The position numbers and the translations under genes are program-made. Positions 27,103 to 36,716 of a DNA stretch of 64,000 nucleotides are shown one piece after another; the stretch's first letter is position 1; each line of letters begins with the position of its first letter. The notes under the pieces were generated by a model. It saw nothing but the letters and a program-made list of their open reading frames with translations. It made no database searches and was not told where the DNA came from. Source of the stretch: an uncultured Roseibium sp. (GTDB taxonomy: Bacteria; Pseudomonadota; Alphaproteobacteria; Rhizobiales; Stappiaceae); contig NZ_OY769915.1 in the NCBI RefSeq assembly GCF_963669205.1, positions 3,012,001 through 3,076,000 on the forward strand. The letters run 5' to 3'.

Positions 27103-27397
27103 GGGGCCCTCATTTCGGTGATTTTGTCGTTCACTACGCTAGGGCCGGAAAACTTAATGTGTCCAATGCATGGATTATATTTTGAACATGCGTAGAACGA
27201 ATACGCCTTCTGATTTCACATGCATCTCTTGCATAAACGAAATAGTAAAAATTCATTTCACGTATTCAATACGGTCTCCATAGACTTCGGCCAACGTTTC
27301 GGGACGTTTCTGCGCATCCCCCCAAAAGGTTGTTCCCGACTGTCAACGACGCCCGAGATGCGGTCGTCCACCAAAGAAATGACTGGATTGTTTCCGA
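27103..27397. promoter_or_regulatory. Divergent promoter region with TGCAT-containing dyads
   Basis: This 295-bp gap between divergent genes holds a near-palindrome CCAATGCATGG (27163-27173) and the inverted pair ATGCA/TGCAT around TCTCT at about 27220-27234. Both could be regulator sites for the importer and the M20 peptidase. No other gene was seen here. Confidence 0.35.
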
Positions 27398-28891
27398 ATG
27401 TTGCCGAGTTCCGATCTGACGCCTGATCTTCAGGACCGCGATGCCGCGATTGCATCCGCCGTGCGTTACATTGAGGGGGGTGGGTTCAAGACAGATCTGG
27501 AAAGACTCGTCGCTTGCCGTACCGAGACGTCGAAGCACGGGGATGCGGCTCAAAAGCTGATCTATCTGAAGGAACTCATTGCGCCGCAACTTGCCGGTAT
27601 CGGTTTTACCGCGCAGGTCTTCGAAAATCCTGATCCCGGTTCAGGACCATTGGCGATCTACCAGCGTATTGAAGACCCGCAACTGCCGACTGTGTTGATT
27701 TACGGTCACGCTGACGTCGTTCCGGGCCAGGAAGGCCAATGGGACGCAAGCCGGTCTCCCTGGAAACTGGAACAGGTCAACGGCAAGCTGTACGGGCGCG
27801 GAACGGCGGACAACAAGGGCCAGCACTGGATCAACATGGCGGCGTTGCGGGAAGTGATTGCCGCTCGGGGATGTCTGGGGTTCAATTGCAAGATCCTGCT
27901 CGAAACGGAAGAAGAATCCGGTTCCCCCGGTCTGGAAACCTTTTGCGAAATGCACAGGGACGCTCTGGCGGCTGATGTCCTGATCGCCAGCGACGGTCCC
28001 AGGATCCGCACCGACCGGCCAACCGTTGCTCTCGGTTCACGCGGTAATTTCAATTTCGATCTTGAAATCAGGTATCGCGATGGTGGCCGGCACTCCGGCA
28101 ACTGGGGCGGTTCGATCAAGGACCCGGTGATCCGTCTCGCGCATGCCATTGCAACGATCGCCGACGATCAGGGGCGTATTCTGATCGAGGCGTGGCGACC
28201 GGACAAACCGACAGACCGTGTTCGGGACCTCCTGAAGGATTGCCCGATCCTGCAGTCGAACGGTGTCAGCAGGATGGACGAGGATTGGGGTGAGACGGAA
28301 CTGGAACCAGCCGAACGCGTGCTGGCATGGAACAATTTTGCCGTTCTGGCGATCAAGGCGGGTGCTCCCGAACGTCCGGTCAATGCCATCGCGCCGGCGG
28401 CTTGGGCGCGCTGCCAGCTGCGCTTTCTGGCAGGGCTCGATCCGGAAACGATCCTGCCCACCTTGCGCGCGCATCTGGATGCTTGCGGCTTCGAAGACGT
28501 GATCCTGAGACCTGCCAGAAGCACTTGGTGGAGAGGTACCACCACGGATCCGGACGATCCATGGGTCCGCAGAACGATGCGTTCCCTGGAAAGGACGGAA
28601 GTGCAGACGCCGGACCTCATTCCCTGTATCGGCGGCTCGCTGCCCAACCATGCGTTTCAGGGGATTGTCGGGATGCCGACGGTCTGGATTCCCCATTCCT
28701 ACGCGGACTGTTCCCAGCACGCGCCGAATGAGCATGTCCGCCTGGATCTGTGCCGCAGCGCGATCCGGGTCATGACCGGATTGTTCTGGGACATCGGGCG
28801 GCACGAACGGGAGGGAAGCTTACATGCTTATCGGGGCGATTGCCGAGTGGATCACGGATCATCCGGGAAACTGGAACGCGACGGTGCTTGA
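27398..28891 (+). CDS. M20-family metallopeptidase
   Basis: Cytoplasmic di-zinc peptidase or deacylase of 497 residues. The metal ligands are visible: YGHADVVPG (His104, Asp106), GRGTADNKGQ (Asp138), the EEESGS run (Glu171/172) and a C-terminal His in CSQHAPNEH. It carries an inserted lid dimerisation domain. The family removes N-terminal residues from dipeptides or N-acyl groups. It is divergent from the second importer, and its end overlaps the MmgE/PrpD gene by 68 bases, indicating co-expression. Confidence 0.88.
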   Translation: MLPSSDLTPDLQDRDAAIASAVRYIEGGGFKTDLERLVACRTETSKHGDAAQKLIYLKELIAPQLAGIGFTAQVFENPDPGSGPLAIYQRIEDPQLPTVLIYGHADVVPGQEGQWDASRSPWKLEQVNGKLYGRGTADNKGQHWINMAALREVIAARGCLGFNCKILLETEEESGSPGLETFCEMHRDALAADVLIASDGPRIRTDRPTVALGSRGNFNFDLEIRYRDGGRHSGNWGGSIKDPVIRLAHAIATIADDQGRILIEAWRPDKPTDRVRDLLKDCPILQSNGVSRMDEDWGETELEPAERVLAWNNFAVLAIKAGAPERPVNAIAPAAWARCQLRFLAGLDPETILPTLRAHLDACGFEDVILRPARSTWWRGTTTDPDDPWVRRTMRSLERTEVQTPDLIPCIGGSLPNHAFQGIVGMPTVWIPHSYADCSQHAPNEHVRLDLCRSAIRVMTGLFWDIGRHEREGSLHAYRGDCRVDHGSSGKLERDGA

Positions 28892-30176
28892 ACGCGCGCG
28901 TTATGGCATAGCGGACACCGTCGGCTGTATCATCGCGGCGTCCGGTCACGACGTCGTGGTCAGGGCGGCGGCGGCTTCCGGTGGAAACGGGAAAGCTGCC
29001 TCAACAGCCGCCTTTATCGACGGCACAGCAGCCCATGTTCTGGAAATCGACGACAATTTCTACCCCGCCCTGACACATGCTTCGGCGCAGGCGGTTCCTG
29101 CGTTGTTTGCACTGGCAGAAAAGCGCGATTGCAGCGGCAGGCAGGTGCTTGATGCCTATCTGTACAGCCTTGAGATCCAGGCCGCCATTGCCAGTGCAAT
29201 GGGACGAAGCCATACCCTCGCGGGCTGGCACGCAACCGGAACCCTGTCGACTATCGCGACGGCGGCGGCAGCGGCGAACATGCTCGGTCTGTCAAAGGCC
29301 GAGGTCGCAAACGCCATGAGCATATCCTGCAGCATGGCCGCAGGTTCCAAAGCGCAGTTCGGCACCATGACAAAATCGCTGCATTGCGGCTTTGCCGCCC
29401 GCAATTCCGTCGAGGCGGCGCTGCTGGCTGCGTCCGGCATTGAAGGGTCTGCCGATGCCCTGGACGGACCCCATGGGTTCCTGGCAATGCACAGCGACGG
29501 TGAGACGCCTGCATATGAAAGCGTCCTGAAAAGTCTTCACGCATCCAGTTCCGTCGAAACCTTTGGTCTGGCGCCGAAGAGGCATGCCTGTTGCGCGTCG
29601 GCCCACAAGGGGTTGGACGCGGTCGAGGATCTGACAAGGATCCACAAATTCGATCTCGCCGACGTTGAGCGTATCGACGTTTCGATTGGGACCACCAATC
29701 GTCAAAATCTGCGTTACGACCGTCCCCGGGATGGGATGGAAGCACGGTTCTCGCTGCCATATGCAATGGTTGTTTTCCTGCACGCAGGGAAATTCTGGCT
29801 GGACGATCTGCAAGACGAGGCAGTGCGGCGCCCCGAGATCCTCAGCCATCTGGAAAAGGTCCATGTTAACGTTCTGGATCTGGACGAAAAGGAACTGCCG
29901 ATAACACAGCCTCTCGAGCACCAGGTCAGGGTGCGCCTCAAAACGGGTGAAGAACTGTCTGCCCAACGCGCCTTTGCGAAGGGGACGGTAGCGGACCCGT
30001 TCACGGAACAGGATTATCTGGACAAATTCCTGAATTGCTGTGAGGACAGGCTCGAAACGGAACAGGCCGAAGAGCTTTGGTCAAACTTGCGGTCAATCGA
30101 TTCCGACACGGTTCCTTCCGCAAAACGCGCCAAAGGCTTTTCTTCCGGTCAGGCGGCGCTGTTCAGTTCCCTGTAA
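28824..30176 (+). CDS. MmgE/PrpD-family protein
   Basis: Cytoplasmic protein of 450 residues of the MmgE/PrpD fold, whose members are 2-methylcitrate dehydratase, cis-aconitate decarboxylase and iminodisuccinate epimerase (racemase). The helical N-terminal domain shows TAAHVLEIDDNFYPALTHASAQAVPAL, with the typical DD and H motif. A link to amino-dicarboxylate chemistry (iminodisuccinate epimerase branch) would suit the peptidase and isoaspartyl-type enzymes nearby. That is inference. Confidence 0.82.
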   Translation: MLIGAIAEWITDHPGNWNATVLERARYGIADTVGCIIAASGHDVVVRAAAASGGNGKAASTAAFIDGTAAHVLEIDDNFYPALTHASAQAVPALFALAEKRDCSGRQVLDAYLYSLEIQAAIASAMGRSHTLAGWHATGTLSTIATAAAAANMLGLSKAEVANAMSISCSMAAGSKAQFGTMTKSLHCGFAARNSVEAALLAASGIEGSADALDGPHGFLAMHSDGETPAYESVLKSLHASSSVETFGLAPKRHACCASAHKGLDAVEDLTRIHKFDLADVERIDVSIGTTNRQNLRYDRPRDGMEARFSLPYAMVVFLHAGKFWLDDLQDEAVRRPEILSHLEKVHVNVLDLDEKELPITQPLEHQVRVRLKTGEELSAQRAFAKGTVADPFTEQDYLDKFLNCCEDRLETEQAEELWSNLRSIDSDTVPSAKRAKGFSSGQAALFSSL

Positions 30177-31105
30177 CTCTCCGCGACGGTCTTCCGCAGC
30201 CATTTGTGCAACGGGTCGCCATCACGCGTCTTGTGCCAGACAAGATTGAGATGACGAATGGGAGATTGAAACGGAAGTTCACGCACGACCAGGCCGTACC
30301 GCGCCCGCGCAATCGGCGCAATGATGCGCGGAATGCTGGTGATCATGTCCGAGGACGACACCACACTCATTGCCGCCGCAAAATGCGGCACGCGCAGTTT
30401 CACATTGCGGCTGTGCCCGCTCTCAGCGATCTGCTGGTCCAATCGGGTCCGGTTGGCATCAATGGTGGTCGTGCTGACATGCGGCGCAATCTCGTAATAC
30501 GCGACATCCAGGTCACGGTCGAAGCGCGCGTTTTCCTTTGAACCGGCGCAAACATAATCAACCTCGCCCAGTTTGTGCCAGGAATAGCGGCTCGGAACAT
30601 CATAGTCCCAGAAGAAGGCCAGATCGATGCGTCCGGCATCCAGATCGGAATGAAGGCTCCGTTCGACGACCTCCTTTGCAAGGCCGAGGGCCGGCAGAAA
30701 ACGGAATTCGATATTCGGAGCGATCCGGCTCATTTTCGGCACCAGCATGCCGGGCAGCAGTCCCGTGAGAAGATCGCTCATCGCGATGCGCACGATGGCA
30801 TTCGCTTCCGACGGATCGAAGTCTTCGTCCGACTGGATTACGTTGACGAGTTCGGCGACACTCACAGAGACCTTTTCGGCGATGGCCAGACAGCGTTCTG
30901 TCGGCTGCATTCCCTGTGGTGTGCGCACGAACAGGTCGTCACTGAAGAGCGATCGCAGCCGGTTCAATGCATGGCTGACCGCAGGTTGCGACATGCCGAG
31001 CGATTGCGCCGCCTGGGTCACGTTCCGCTTTTCGATCATCGCGTTGAGGACCTTGAAGAGGTTCAGGTCGACGGAGTTGAGGTTTTTCTTCTGCAAACCG
31101 GTCAC
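30149..31105 (-). CDS. LysR-family transcriptional regulator
   Basis: Regulator of 318 residues: HTH at residues about 10-70 (LFKVLNAMIEKRNVTQAAQSLGMSQPAVSHALNRLR) and a co-inducer domain resembling the NodD/PcpR-like branch of LysR. The 3' end overlaps the MmgE/PrpD gene by 28 bases on the opposite strand. The GTG start at 31105 faces the metallo-beta-lactamase gene, with an inverted repeat between them. Confidence 0.88.
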   Translation of the reverse strand: MTGLQKKNLNSVDLNLFKVLNAMIEKRNVTQAAQSLGMSQPAVSHALNRLRSLFSDDLFVRTPQGMQPTERCLAIAEKVSVSVAELVNVIQSDEDFDPSEANAIVRIAMSDLLTGLLPGMLVPKMSRIAPNIEFRFLPALGLAKEVVERSLHSDLDAGRIDLAFFWDYDVPSRYSWHKLGEVDYVCAGSKENARFDRDLDVAYYEIAPHVSTTTIDANRTRLDQQIAESGHSRNVKLRVPHFAAAMSVVSSSDMITSIPRIIAPIARARYGLVVRELPFQSPIRHLNLVWHKTRDGDPLHKWLRKTVAESYRELNSAA

Positions 31106-31168
31106 ACATGTTCAAGATTGCTTTTCTTGCTGGAAACGTACTCCGAATACCGAAAGGCGGGAAGGGGA

Positions 31169-31199
31169 CCTGCATTGCCCAATTAAGCGTCATTGCAGG
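31169..31199. promoter_or_regulatory. Inverted repeat in the LysR/MBL divergent promoter region
   Basis: CCTGCATTG (31169-31177) and CATTGCAGG (31191-31199) are inverted copies matching at 8 of 9 positions with a 13-base spacer. The gap also holds the LysR start at 31105 and the hydrolase start at 31374, so this is a reasonable LysR operator candidate. Confidence 0.4.
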
Positions 31200-31373
31200 C
31201 CAAAAATTGCTCTTCTACAACGGTTTCAATTGTTTAGAGTGAGAAAGAACAGCGTTGTAGTGTGATATGCCGGCTCAAGGCACGGGAAAAAATACCCGTT
31301 GCCCGTGAAGCGCGATTACGTGCGTCCGGGGCATGATCCTGCTCCTGCTGGCAACTTCAGCATCGGAGTGAAA

Positions 31374-32171
31374 ATGCCCGACGTCTCACATTACCCGATT
31401 GCAAAAGACTGGTTTTCGGTCTCCAGGATCGATGACACGACGGACTTGTTGCTGGAACCGCATGTTCATGTTCTGGAGCAGGCCAACATGTTTTTCGTGC
31501 GCGGTTCCGGCCGCGACATGATCATCGATACCGGGATGGGCATCGTACCGATCGCACCTTATGTCGATCCGTTGTCGGCCAAGCCGCATTCCGAGATCAT
31601 CTGTGTGTCGACCCACACGCATATCGATCATATCGGCGGTGTCCACGAATTCGATACCCGCCTCGTTCATCCGATCGAAGCTGACGAGATGGCGTCCCCC
31701 TCCATCATGAGCACGATCATTCGGGATGAAATTGATCCGGTCCTGCTGGAGTTGTTTGCGTCTTCGGGCTATCCGCCTCTGGACGAACTGCTCATAACCG
31801 CCTTGCCTCATGAGGGCTACGATCCGGCCTCATATACGCTCAAGGGCGCACCCGCCACCGGGCTTCTGGAGGAAGGCGATACCGTCGATCTGGGCGACCG
31901 GCAATTCACTGTTCTGCATGTGCCGGGACACTCGCCGGGCAGTATCGCGCTGTTCGAGGAAAAAACCGGGATTCTGTTTGCAGGAGATGCGATTTATGAT
32001 GGCCCGCTCATCTATGACGGGCCGGGAATGAGCGTTGACGACTACGTGGTGACCATGAAAAAGCTGCAGGCACTCGACGTGGCGGTCGTTCACGGAGGTC
32101 ACGATCCGAGCTTTAACAGGAAACGCCTGGATGAAATCGTGGAGAATTACTTCCGGATCTGGGGCGTTTGA
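31374..32171 (+). CDS. Metallo-beta-lactamase-fold hydrolase
   Basis: Cytoplasmic hydrolase of about 265 residues. The di-zinc motif HTHIDH (about residues 81-86), the later HVPGHSPGS and GDAIYDG, and a terminal HGGHDP complete the glyoxalase II-like set. It probably cleaves a thioester, lactone or ester. The ATG at 31374, with CGGAG just upstream, is preferred to a TTG at 31299. It is transcribed divergently from the LysR gene and convergent with the gene at 32181. Confidence 0.8.
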   Translation: MPDVSHYPIAKDWFSVSRIDDTTDLLLEPHVHVLEQANMFFVRGSGRDMIIDTGMGIVPIAPYVDPLSAKPHSEIICVSTHTHIDHIGGVHEFDTRLVHPIEADEMASPSIMSTIIRDEIDPVLLELFASSGYPPLDELLITALPHEGYDPASYTLKGAPATGLLEEGDTVDLGDRQFTVLHVPGHSPGSIALFEEKTGILFAGDAIYDGPLIYDGPGMSVDDYVVTMKKLQALDVAVVHGGHDPSFNRKRLDEIVENYFRIWGV

Positions 32172-32180
32172 AGCGCTGTC

Positions 32181-32993
32181 TCACGACAGACCGTTAAGTT
32201 CGGCTACAGTCCACTGGCGCGTGAACGCGTCGCCGTCGAAGCTTGCGTGATGCGTGGCAAGCTGATCGCTTGCTGCGCGGAGGTTCTCGCAGAGCACCGT
32301 TCCGACGCGGTTCGGCTGGCTCGACAGCTCAATAACAGCGGCTTCATTCTCAAGACGTCCGAAACTGTACTCCGCCTGGAACAGATCGTTGAGTTGATCC
32401 CGGTCGGCAATTGCCAGCGCCTGTGCAAGCGCTTCGTTCCATGGAATCGCCAGGTTTTTCCGGGTAGGCCGATCACAGGCGAACAGAAACCGGGACGGTG
32501 TGGTGATCAGAAATCCCCAGAAACCGCCGGCGCAAGTAAATACCCGGCCTTCCGGCGCGGGCTCGCCTTTATGCTGTTCCAGCCACAGTTCGACAAAATC
32601 CGCGTAAACTCCGTACTCGAAGAGGCCGCCTGAGGCTCGTTCGAGACGGCCGATATCCCGCCCGGTCTCCGGCCCCTGAAGATTGATCGCCCTCTGCCAG
32701 GTGCAAACTCCGTCATCCACCGCCGCCCAGCCGGCAAATCCCTCCGAACCGGCGAGGGCCAGCAAATCATCCTGCGAGAGTTCGGCAAGGCATGCCACCG
32801 GCAACCCTTTTGAAAACCGCGCCGGAATGCGCAAATCGGCATAAAGGCCCCGGGCCTGAAACCAGTAGACCTGCGTGTCATGGTCTTCGAATTCGGGAAC
32901 GTTTGCCGGCGCCTTGATATAGGCACGGCGCCAAAGACCGCGTATGTCAGCGTCGCAAACAGGCTGCGAGACAATGTCCGCGGCGCCCTCCAT
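32181..32993 (-). CDS. Conserved hypothetical protein, 270 residues
   Basis: I do not recognise this protein with certainty. It lacks a signal peptide or membrane segment, is rich in Trp and aromatics, and looks like a beta-barrel: IRGLWRRAYIKAP, VYWFQARGLYADLRIP, INLQGPETGRDIGRLE, VFTCAGGFWGFLITTP. The pattern loosely recalls lipocalin-type or HRI1-like proteins. The start codon overlaps the stop of the isochorismatase-like gene (TGATG), so the two are translationally coupled and may act on the same substrate. Confidence 0.6.
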   Translation of the reverse strand: MEGAADIVSQPVCDADIRGLWRRAYIKAPANVPEFEDHDTQVYWFQARGLYADLRIPARFSKGLPVACLAELSQDDLLALAGSEGFAGWAAVDDGVCTWQRAINLQGPETGRDIGRLERASGGLFEYGVYADFVELWLEQHKGEPAPEGRVFTCAGGFWGFLITTPSRFLFACDRPTRKNLAIPWNEALAQALAIADRDQLNDLFQAEYSFGRLENEAAVIELSSQPNRVGTVLCENLRAASDQLATHHASFDGDAFTRQWTVAELNGLS

Positions 32994-33610
32994 CAGGCTG
33001 CTGCGGCTCCGTGTGAACCGAACGCGGCTATGATTTCATCGGACGCCCGAACGGCTCCGGTTTGCAGATACTCCATTGCATCGAGCGCGGCTGAATGTGC
33101 GTCGGGATCGGAGCCGCCGACGCAATCCTTCACGACGCGGCAGTAAAAGTCTTTCTGGTGGCCGTCTGCGAACGTGTAGTGAACGCACACATTGGTCAGT
33201 CCGCCGACCATGACAAGCGTGTCGGCTTTCAAGCCCCGTAGCAGGATGTCGAGATCGGTCCCGATAAAGCAGGAATAGCGCCGTTTCTTGATGACATAGT
33301 CATCAGGTTTCAGACCAACGATTTCGTCGGCAATTTCCGTTCCTTCACGTCCTTCGACGCAATGAACGTCTTCGGTGCCGTCAAGTTCGCGTCCAAAGTC
33401 GACCATGTCCGGGCGATGGGCTTCCTGAAAGAAGATCACCGGGATGTCGTTCGCACGCGCGGCATCGATCACCGTTCGGGCCTGACGCATGGCATTTGTG
33501 TATGCGGACATCTTCGGAATGCCGCCGTCATAGTTTTCAAGAAACGCGCTCTTCTGGATGTCGATCACCAGCAACACCGGGTTTCCGACGATCAGGGGTT
33601 GTTCGGGCAT
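32993..33610 (-). CDS. Isochorismatase-family amidohydrolase
   Basis: Cytoplasmic hydrolase of 205 residues with the Asp-Lys-Cys triad: Asp17 in VIDIQ, Lys108/109 in YVIKKRRY and Cys142 in GGLTNVCVH. Relatives are nicotinamidases, maleamate amidohydrolase and biuret- or N-carbamoyl-type amidases. The ATG at 33610 is preferred because upstream codons lack a family match. It lies between a polyamine-type ABC operon and the unknown gene at 32181, all on one strand. The substrate is not clear. Confidence 0.85.
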   Translation of the reverse strand: MPEQPLIVGNPVLLVIDIQKSAFLENYDGGIPKMSAYTNAMRQARTVIDAARANDIPVIFFQEAHRPDMVDFGRELDGTEDVHCVEGREGTEIADEIVGLKPDDYVIKKRRYSCFIGTDLDILLRGLKADTLVMVGGLTNVCVHYTFADGHQKDFYCRVVKDCVGGSDPDAHSAALDAMEYLQTGAVRASDEIIAAFGSHGAAAA

Positions 33611-33629
33611 GGTTGTTGTCCTTCTCGGA

Positions 33630-34436
33630 TCATGTGTCTTTTTGCGCCGGATCTGCACCAAGCAGGCGGGGAAGGTCGCCATAACGGGCGACTGCACTGA
33701 AAACGGCAATTGAAACCAAAAGGAAGGTAATCGCCCCGACAGCCATCGTCGGTGTGAAACCGTTGCGCAGCGAATTGAAGATCTGCAGCGTCACCGTGCT
33801 GTAGGCGGAAGCAGACACGAAAAAGATGACGATGAATTCGTGGAAGCTCAGAACCACCACGAAGAAGAAGCCGGACAAGGTGTAAGAAAGGGTCTGCGGC
33901 AGAATGATCGTCCGAAGGATAGTCGCTTCGTCGGCACCCATGGTTTGCGCCGCGTCCAGGTGGTACTTGTCGATGGATTGCAGTCCGATCGAAATCGTCA
34001 CGAGCGGCAGCGCTGCGAGCAATGCCGTGTGGCTCAGTATGCCGGTGAAGATGTTCCCCAATCCGCCGACAAAGGTCCACAGGAAGCTCAAGCCGACCCC
34101 GAACACGATCGGCGGCAAGGCGAAGGGCAGTCCGGCAAGACCTGTGAGGGCGCGGGAGAGCGGCGTATTCCGCTTCCACTGGTCATAAGCGATGGGCCAG
34201 GCAATCAGTACGGCCAATGTTGCGCTCGCGAGCGCGACAATGACGGAGTTCTCCATCGAGCGGAGCCATACCGGTTCGGATACGAAAAACTCTCCGAAGC
34301 GGGCCAGGGTCGGATCCTTCGGAGGAAACAGCATGGAACGGCCGCCATTGAGGGCGGACAGGCACACGATCACGATCGGCAGACTGATATAGGCGGCACA
34401 AATCAGCATGAAACCGTGTTTGAATGCGGCTTTCAT
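33630..34436 (-). CDS. Spermidine/putrescine-type ABC permease, PotC-like
   Basis: Inner-membrane permease of about 268 residues with about six membrane segments and the EAA-type loop (LDAAQTMGADEATILRTIILPQT). The ATG at 34436 overlaps the upstream permease stop as ATGA. Part of a complete importer with the binding protein at 36717, ATPase at 35452 and PotB-like permease at 34433. Confidence 0.88.
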   Translation of the reverse strand: MKAAFKHGFMLICAAYISLPIVIVCLSALNGGRSMLFPPKDPTLARFGEFFVSEPVWLRSMENSVIVALASATLAVLIAWPIAYDQWKRNTPLSRALTGLAGLPFALPPIVFGVGLSFLWTFVGGLGNIFTGILSHTALLAALPLVTISIGLQSIDKYHLDAAQTMGADEATILRTIILPQTLSYTLSGFFFVVVLSFHEFIVIFFVSASAYSTVTLQIFNSLRNGFTPTMAVGAITFLLVSIAVFSAVARYGDLPRLLGADPAQKDT

Positions 34437-35455
34437 CGACCCCGTTTCTCCGCAAGACGGCCAAGCCACAGGCTTGCCAGAATGAACACAGCGGCCGTGG
34501 TCAGGAGCACCACGGCCTGGGCAGCGCCAAAGGGCGCGTTGAGTGTCGCGCCCCGGATCGCCTCGTAGATTGAAACGGGCAATGTCTGGTGAGCGGGTTC
34601 TGCGAAATAGGTGACGGTCACATAGGCACCGAGCAGATAGACAAACAGCAGCAGCAAGGTTCCCATGACCGGGATGCGGACAACCGGCACAATCACCGTG
34701 CGCATGACGGTGAAGGATCCGGCTCCCATGGTGCGTGCCGCCTCGATCATCGAGCGATCAATGCGCGACAGCGGTGCATAGAGCAGGATCACCGCATAGG
34801 GCCAGACCAGGTATGCCATCGTGAGCACCGTCGCCAGCTGGGACGTCTTGAACTTCACGTTGCGCGGATTCGCAAGGCCCCAGTCCTTCAGCACGGCAAG
34901 CCCTCCGGACTCCTTCAGCCACGCCGTCACACCGGTTGCCTTGAAAAGGGCGGGAAGGCCGGAGCGGTTGGACAGCATGATGTCCCAGCCCATGACGATG
35001 AAGACTTCCGACATGGACAGGCTGGCCAGAATGAATACCAGCCAGCCAGCCTGCACCGGGCGCGAACACTGGCTGAGGAAATAGGTAAAGGGAAACGCGA
35101 ATGCGATCGCGATCAGCGATCCGAGGACCGCATAAGCCAGTGTGTAGCCGAGCTTGTAGGCGTAGAGCAGCGTGATCTCGTCCGGCCAGCCGATACCCAC
35201 GAAAACCCTTGCATAATTGCTGGGATCGAAGGCCCACACCCAGCTCGCGCCTTCGATCTTCTCGCCGAAACTCACGGCGACCACGAGCAGGATCGGTGCC
35301 AGGAAAACAAAAAGAAGAACTGCGGCAATCGCCGTCGTGATGATCGAGCGTGTGCTGAACCGATGCACGTCACCGGTCGGCGCCCCCTGTCGGCTTTCCC
35401 TGAGGGAGCCCCTTTGGGTTTGCGCCAGGGAAGCCGCTGCAGTCAGGTCGCTCAT
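34433..35455 (-). CDS. Spermidine/putrescine-type ABC permease, PotB-like
   Basis: Inner-membrane permease of about 340 residues with an unusually long hydrophilic N-terminus before the first helix, and the loop IEAARTMGAGSFTVMRTVIVP. It starts ATGA on the stop of the ATPase gene, so translation is coupled. It forms a heterodimer with the PotC-like subunit. Confidence 0.88.
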   Translation of the reverse strand: MSDLTAAASLAQTQRGSLRESRQGAPTGDVHRFSTRSIITTAIAAVLLFVFLAPILLVVAVSFGEKIEGASWVWAFDPSNYARVFVGIGWPDEITLLYAYKLGYTLAYAVLGSLIAIAFAFPFTYFLSQCSRPVQAGWLVFILASLSMSEVFIVMGWDIMLSNRSGLPALFKATGVTAWLKESGGLAVLKDWGLANPRNVKFKTSQLATVLTMAYLVWPYAVILLYAPLSRIDRSMIEAARTMGAGSFTVMRTVIVPVVRIPVMGTLLLLFVYLLGAYVTVTYFAEPAHQTLPVSIYEAIRGATLNAPFGAAQAVVLLTTAAVFILASLWLGRLAEKRGR

Positions 35456-36567
35456 GCGGCGACATTCTCGCGCTGGTCGGCAGACTGCACTGTTCGTTCG
35501 GCAGCTGCAGCGGTGGTTTCGCCGGGGAAACACAACAGGGCACCGGGTTTCAGCCTGACCCCCGTCGTTTCACCCTGAACCACCGAGGCGGCCTCGGTCG
35601 ACGGCATTTCGCAAATAACCCGTCCCGCGCTTGTCTCGACGAAGACTTCCCGCGTTGGACCGACATCCCTGACGAAGGCAACCGGGCCGGTCAGGGTGTT
35701 CGGGGTATTCTCGTCGGCAGAACACAATTCCACATTCTCCGGTCTGCAAACGAGTTGCACCGGCGAGCCGTCCACAAACGGGGCGGGTTTCTCGAGATCA
35801 AACGGGCATTCGCCGGCAATGACGCGCCCGCTGCGAACAATTCCGCTGAGAAAGTTCGCTTTGCCAATGAAAGAAGCCACGAACGGTGTTTCCGGGCGCT
35901 GATAAATATCTGTCGGCGTGCCGATCTGTTCGCAGACACCGTTGCTCATGACGACGATCTCGTCAGCCATTGTCATCGCTTCCCGCTGATCGTGGGTAAC
36001 GACGATGGTGGTGATGTTCAGCTGCTGCTGCAGCAGGCGCAGCTCGACCTGCATGGTTTCGCGCAACTGAGCATCCAGGGCGGACATGGGCTCATCGAGC
36101 AGGAACACTTCCGGCTCCTGGGCCAGGGCACGGGCGATAGCGACGCGCTGGCGCTGGCCGCCTGAAAGTTGACCGATCCGGCGGTCCTGGAAATCCGCCA
36201 TCTGAACAAGATCGAGCAGCTCTTGTGCACGTCGTGAACGCGCGTTCTTCTCGACGCCCGAAATCGTGAGGCTGTAGGCGACATTCTCGCCCACCGACAA
36301 ATGAGGGAAGAGGGCGAAGGACTGAAACACCATGCCGAACTTGCGCTTGTTGGCAGCCTGCGTCGTGATGTCGTCACCGTTGAGCGAAAGACTTCCCCTG
36401 GTTGGCGTTTCGAGCCCGGCAATGATACGCAGCAACGTCGTCTTGCCGCAGCCCGAGGGTCCCAGAAGCGCCGTCAGTTTGCCTGTTGGAAAAACAAGGT
36501 CGATGTTCTGAAGCGCAGTTACCTCGCCATATGTCTTTCTGACGTCCTTTAAGACCAGTCCGGCCAT
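35452..36567 (-). CDS. Spermidine/putrescine-type ABC ATPase, PotA-like
   Basis: ATPase of 371 residues with Walker A GPSGCGKTT, signature LSGGQRQRVAIARA, Walker B FLLDEPMSALD, and a C-terminal TOBE-type regulatory domain (about residues 240-355). Start at ATG 36567. It is second in the operon after the binding-protein gene and is followed by both permeases with four-base overlaps. Confidence 0.9.
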   Translation of the reverse strand: MAGLVLKDVRKTYGEVTALQNIDLVFPTGKLTALLGPSGCGKTTLLRIIAGLETPTRGSLSLNGDDITTQAANKRKFGMVFQSFALFPHLSVGENVAYSLTISGVEKNARSRRAQELLDLVQMADFQDRRIGQLSGGQRQRVAIARALAQEPEVFLLDEPMSALDAQLRETMQVELRLLQQQLNITTIVVTHDQREAMTMADEIVVMSNGVCEQIGTPTDIYQRPETPFVASFIGKANFLSGIVRSGRVIAGECPFDLEKPAPFVDGSPVQLVCRPENVELCSADENTPNTLTGPVAFVRDVGPTREVFVETSAGRVICEMPSTEAASVVQGETTGVRLKPGALLCFPGETTAAAAERTVQSADQRENVAA

Positions 36568-36716
36568 GAAGCTGCTACTTTCGAAATGTTCGCGTGATGA
36601 GTTCCAGGCGTTTGCAAGCGGCCGTTACCGCGCGTGGCGCAGCACCCGATTTGCTTGTGCAGAGAGGCGGGATCAACAGGACTGTTCCCGTATCACCCGC
36701 CCCAATCTGAGCGGCG

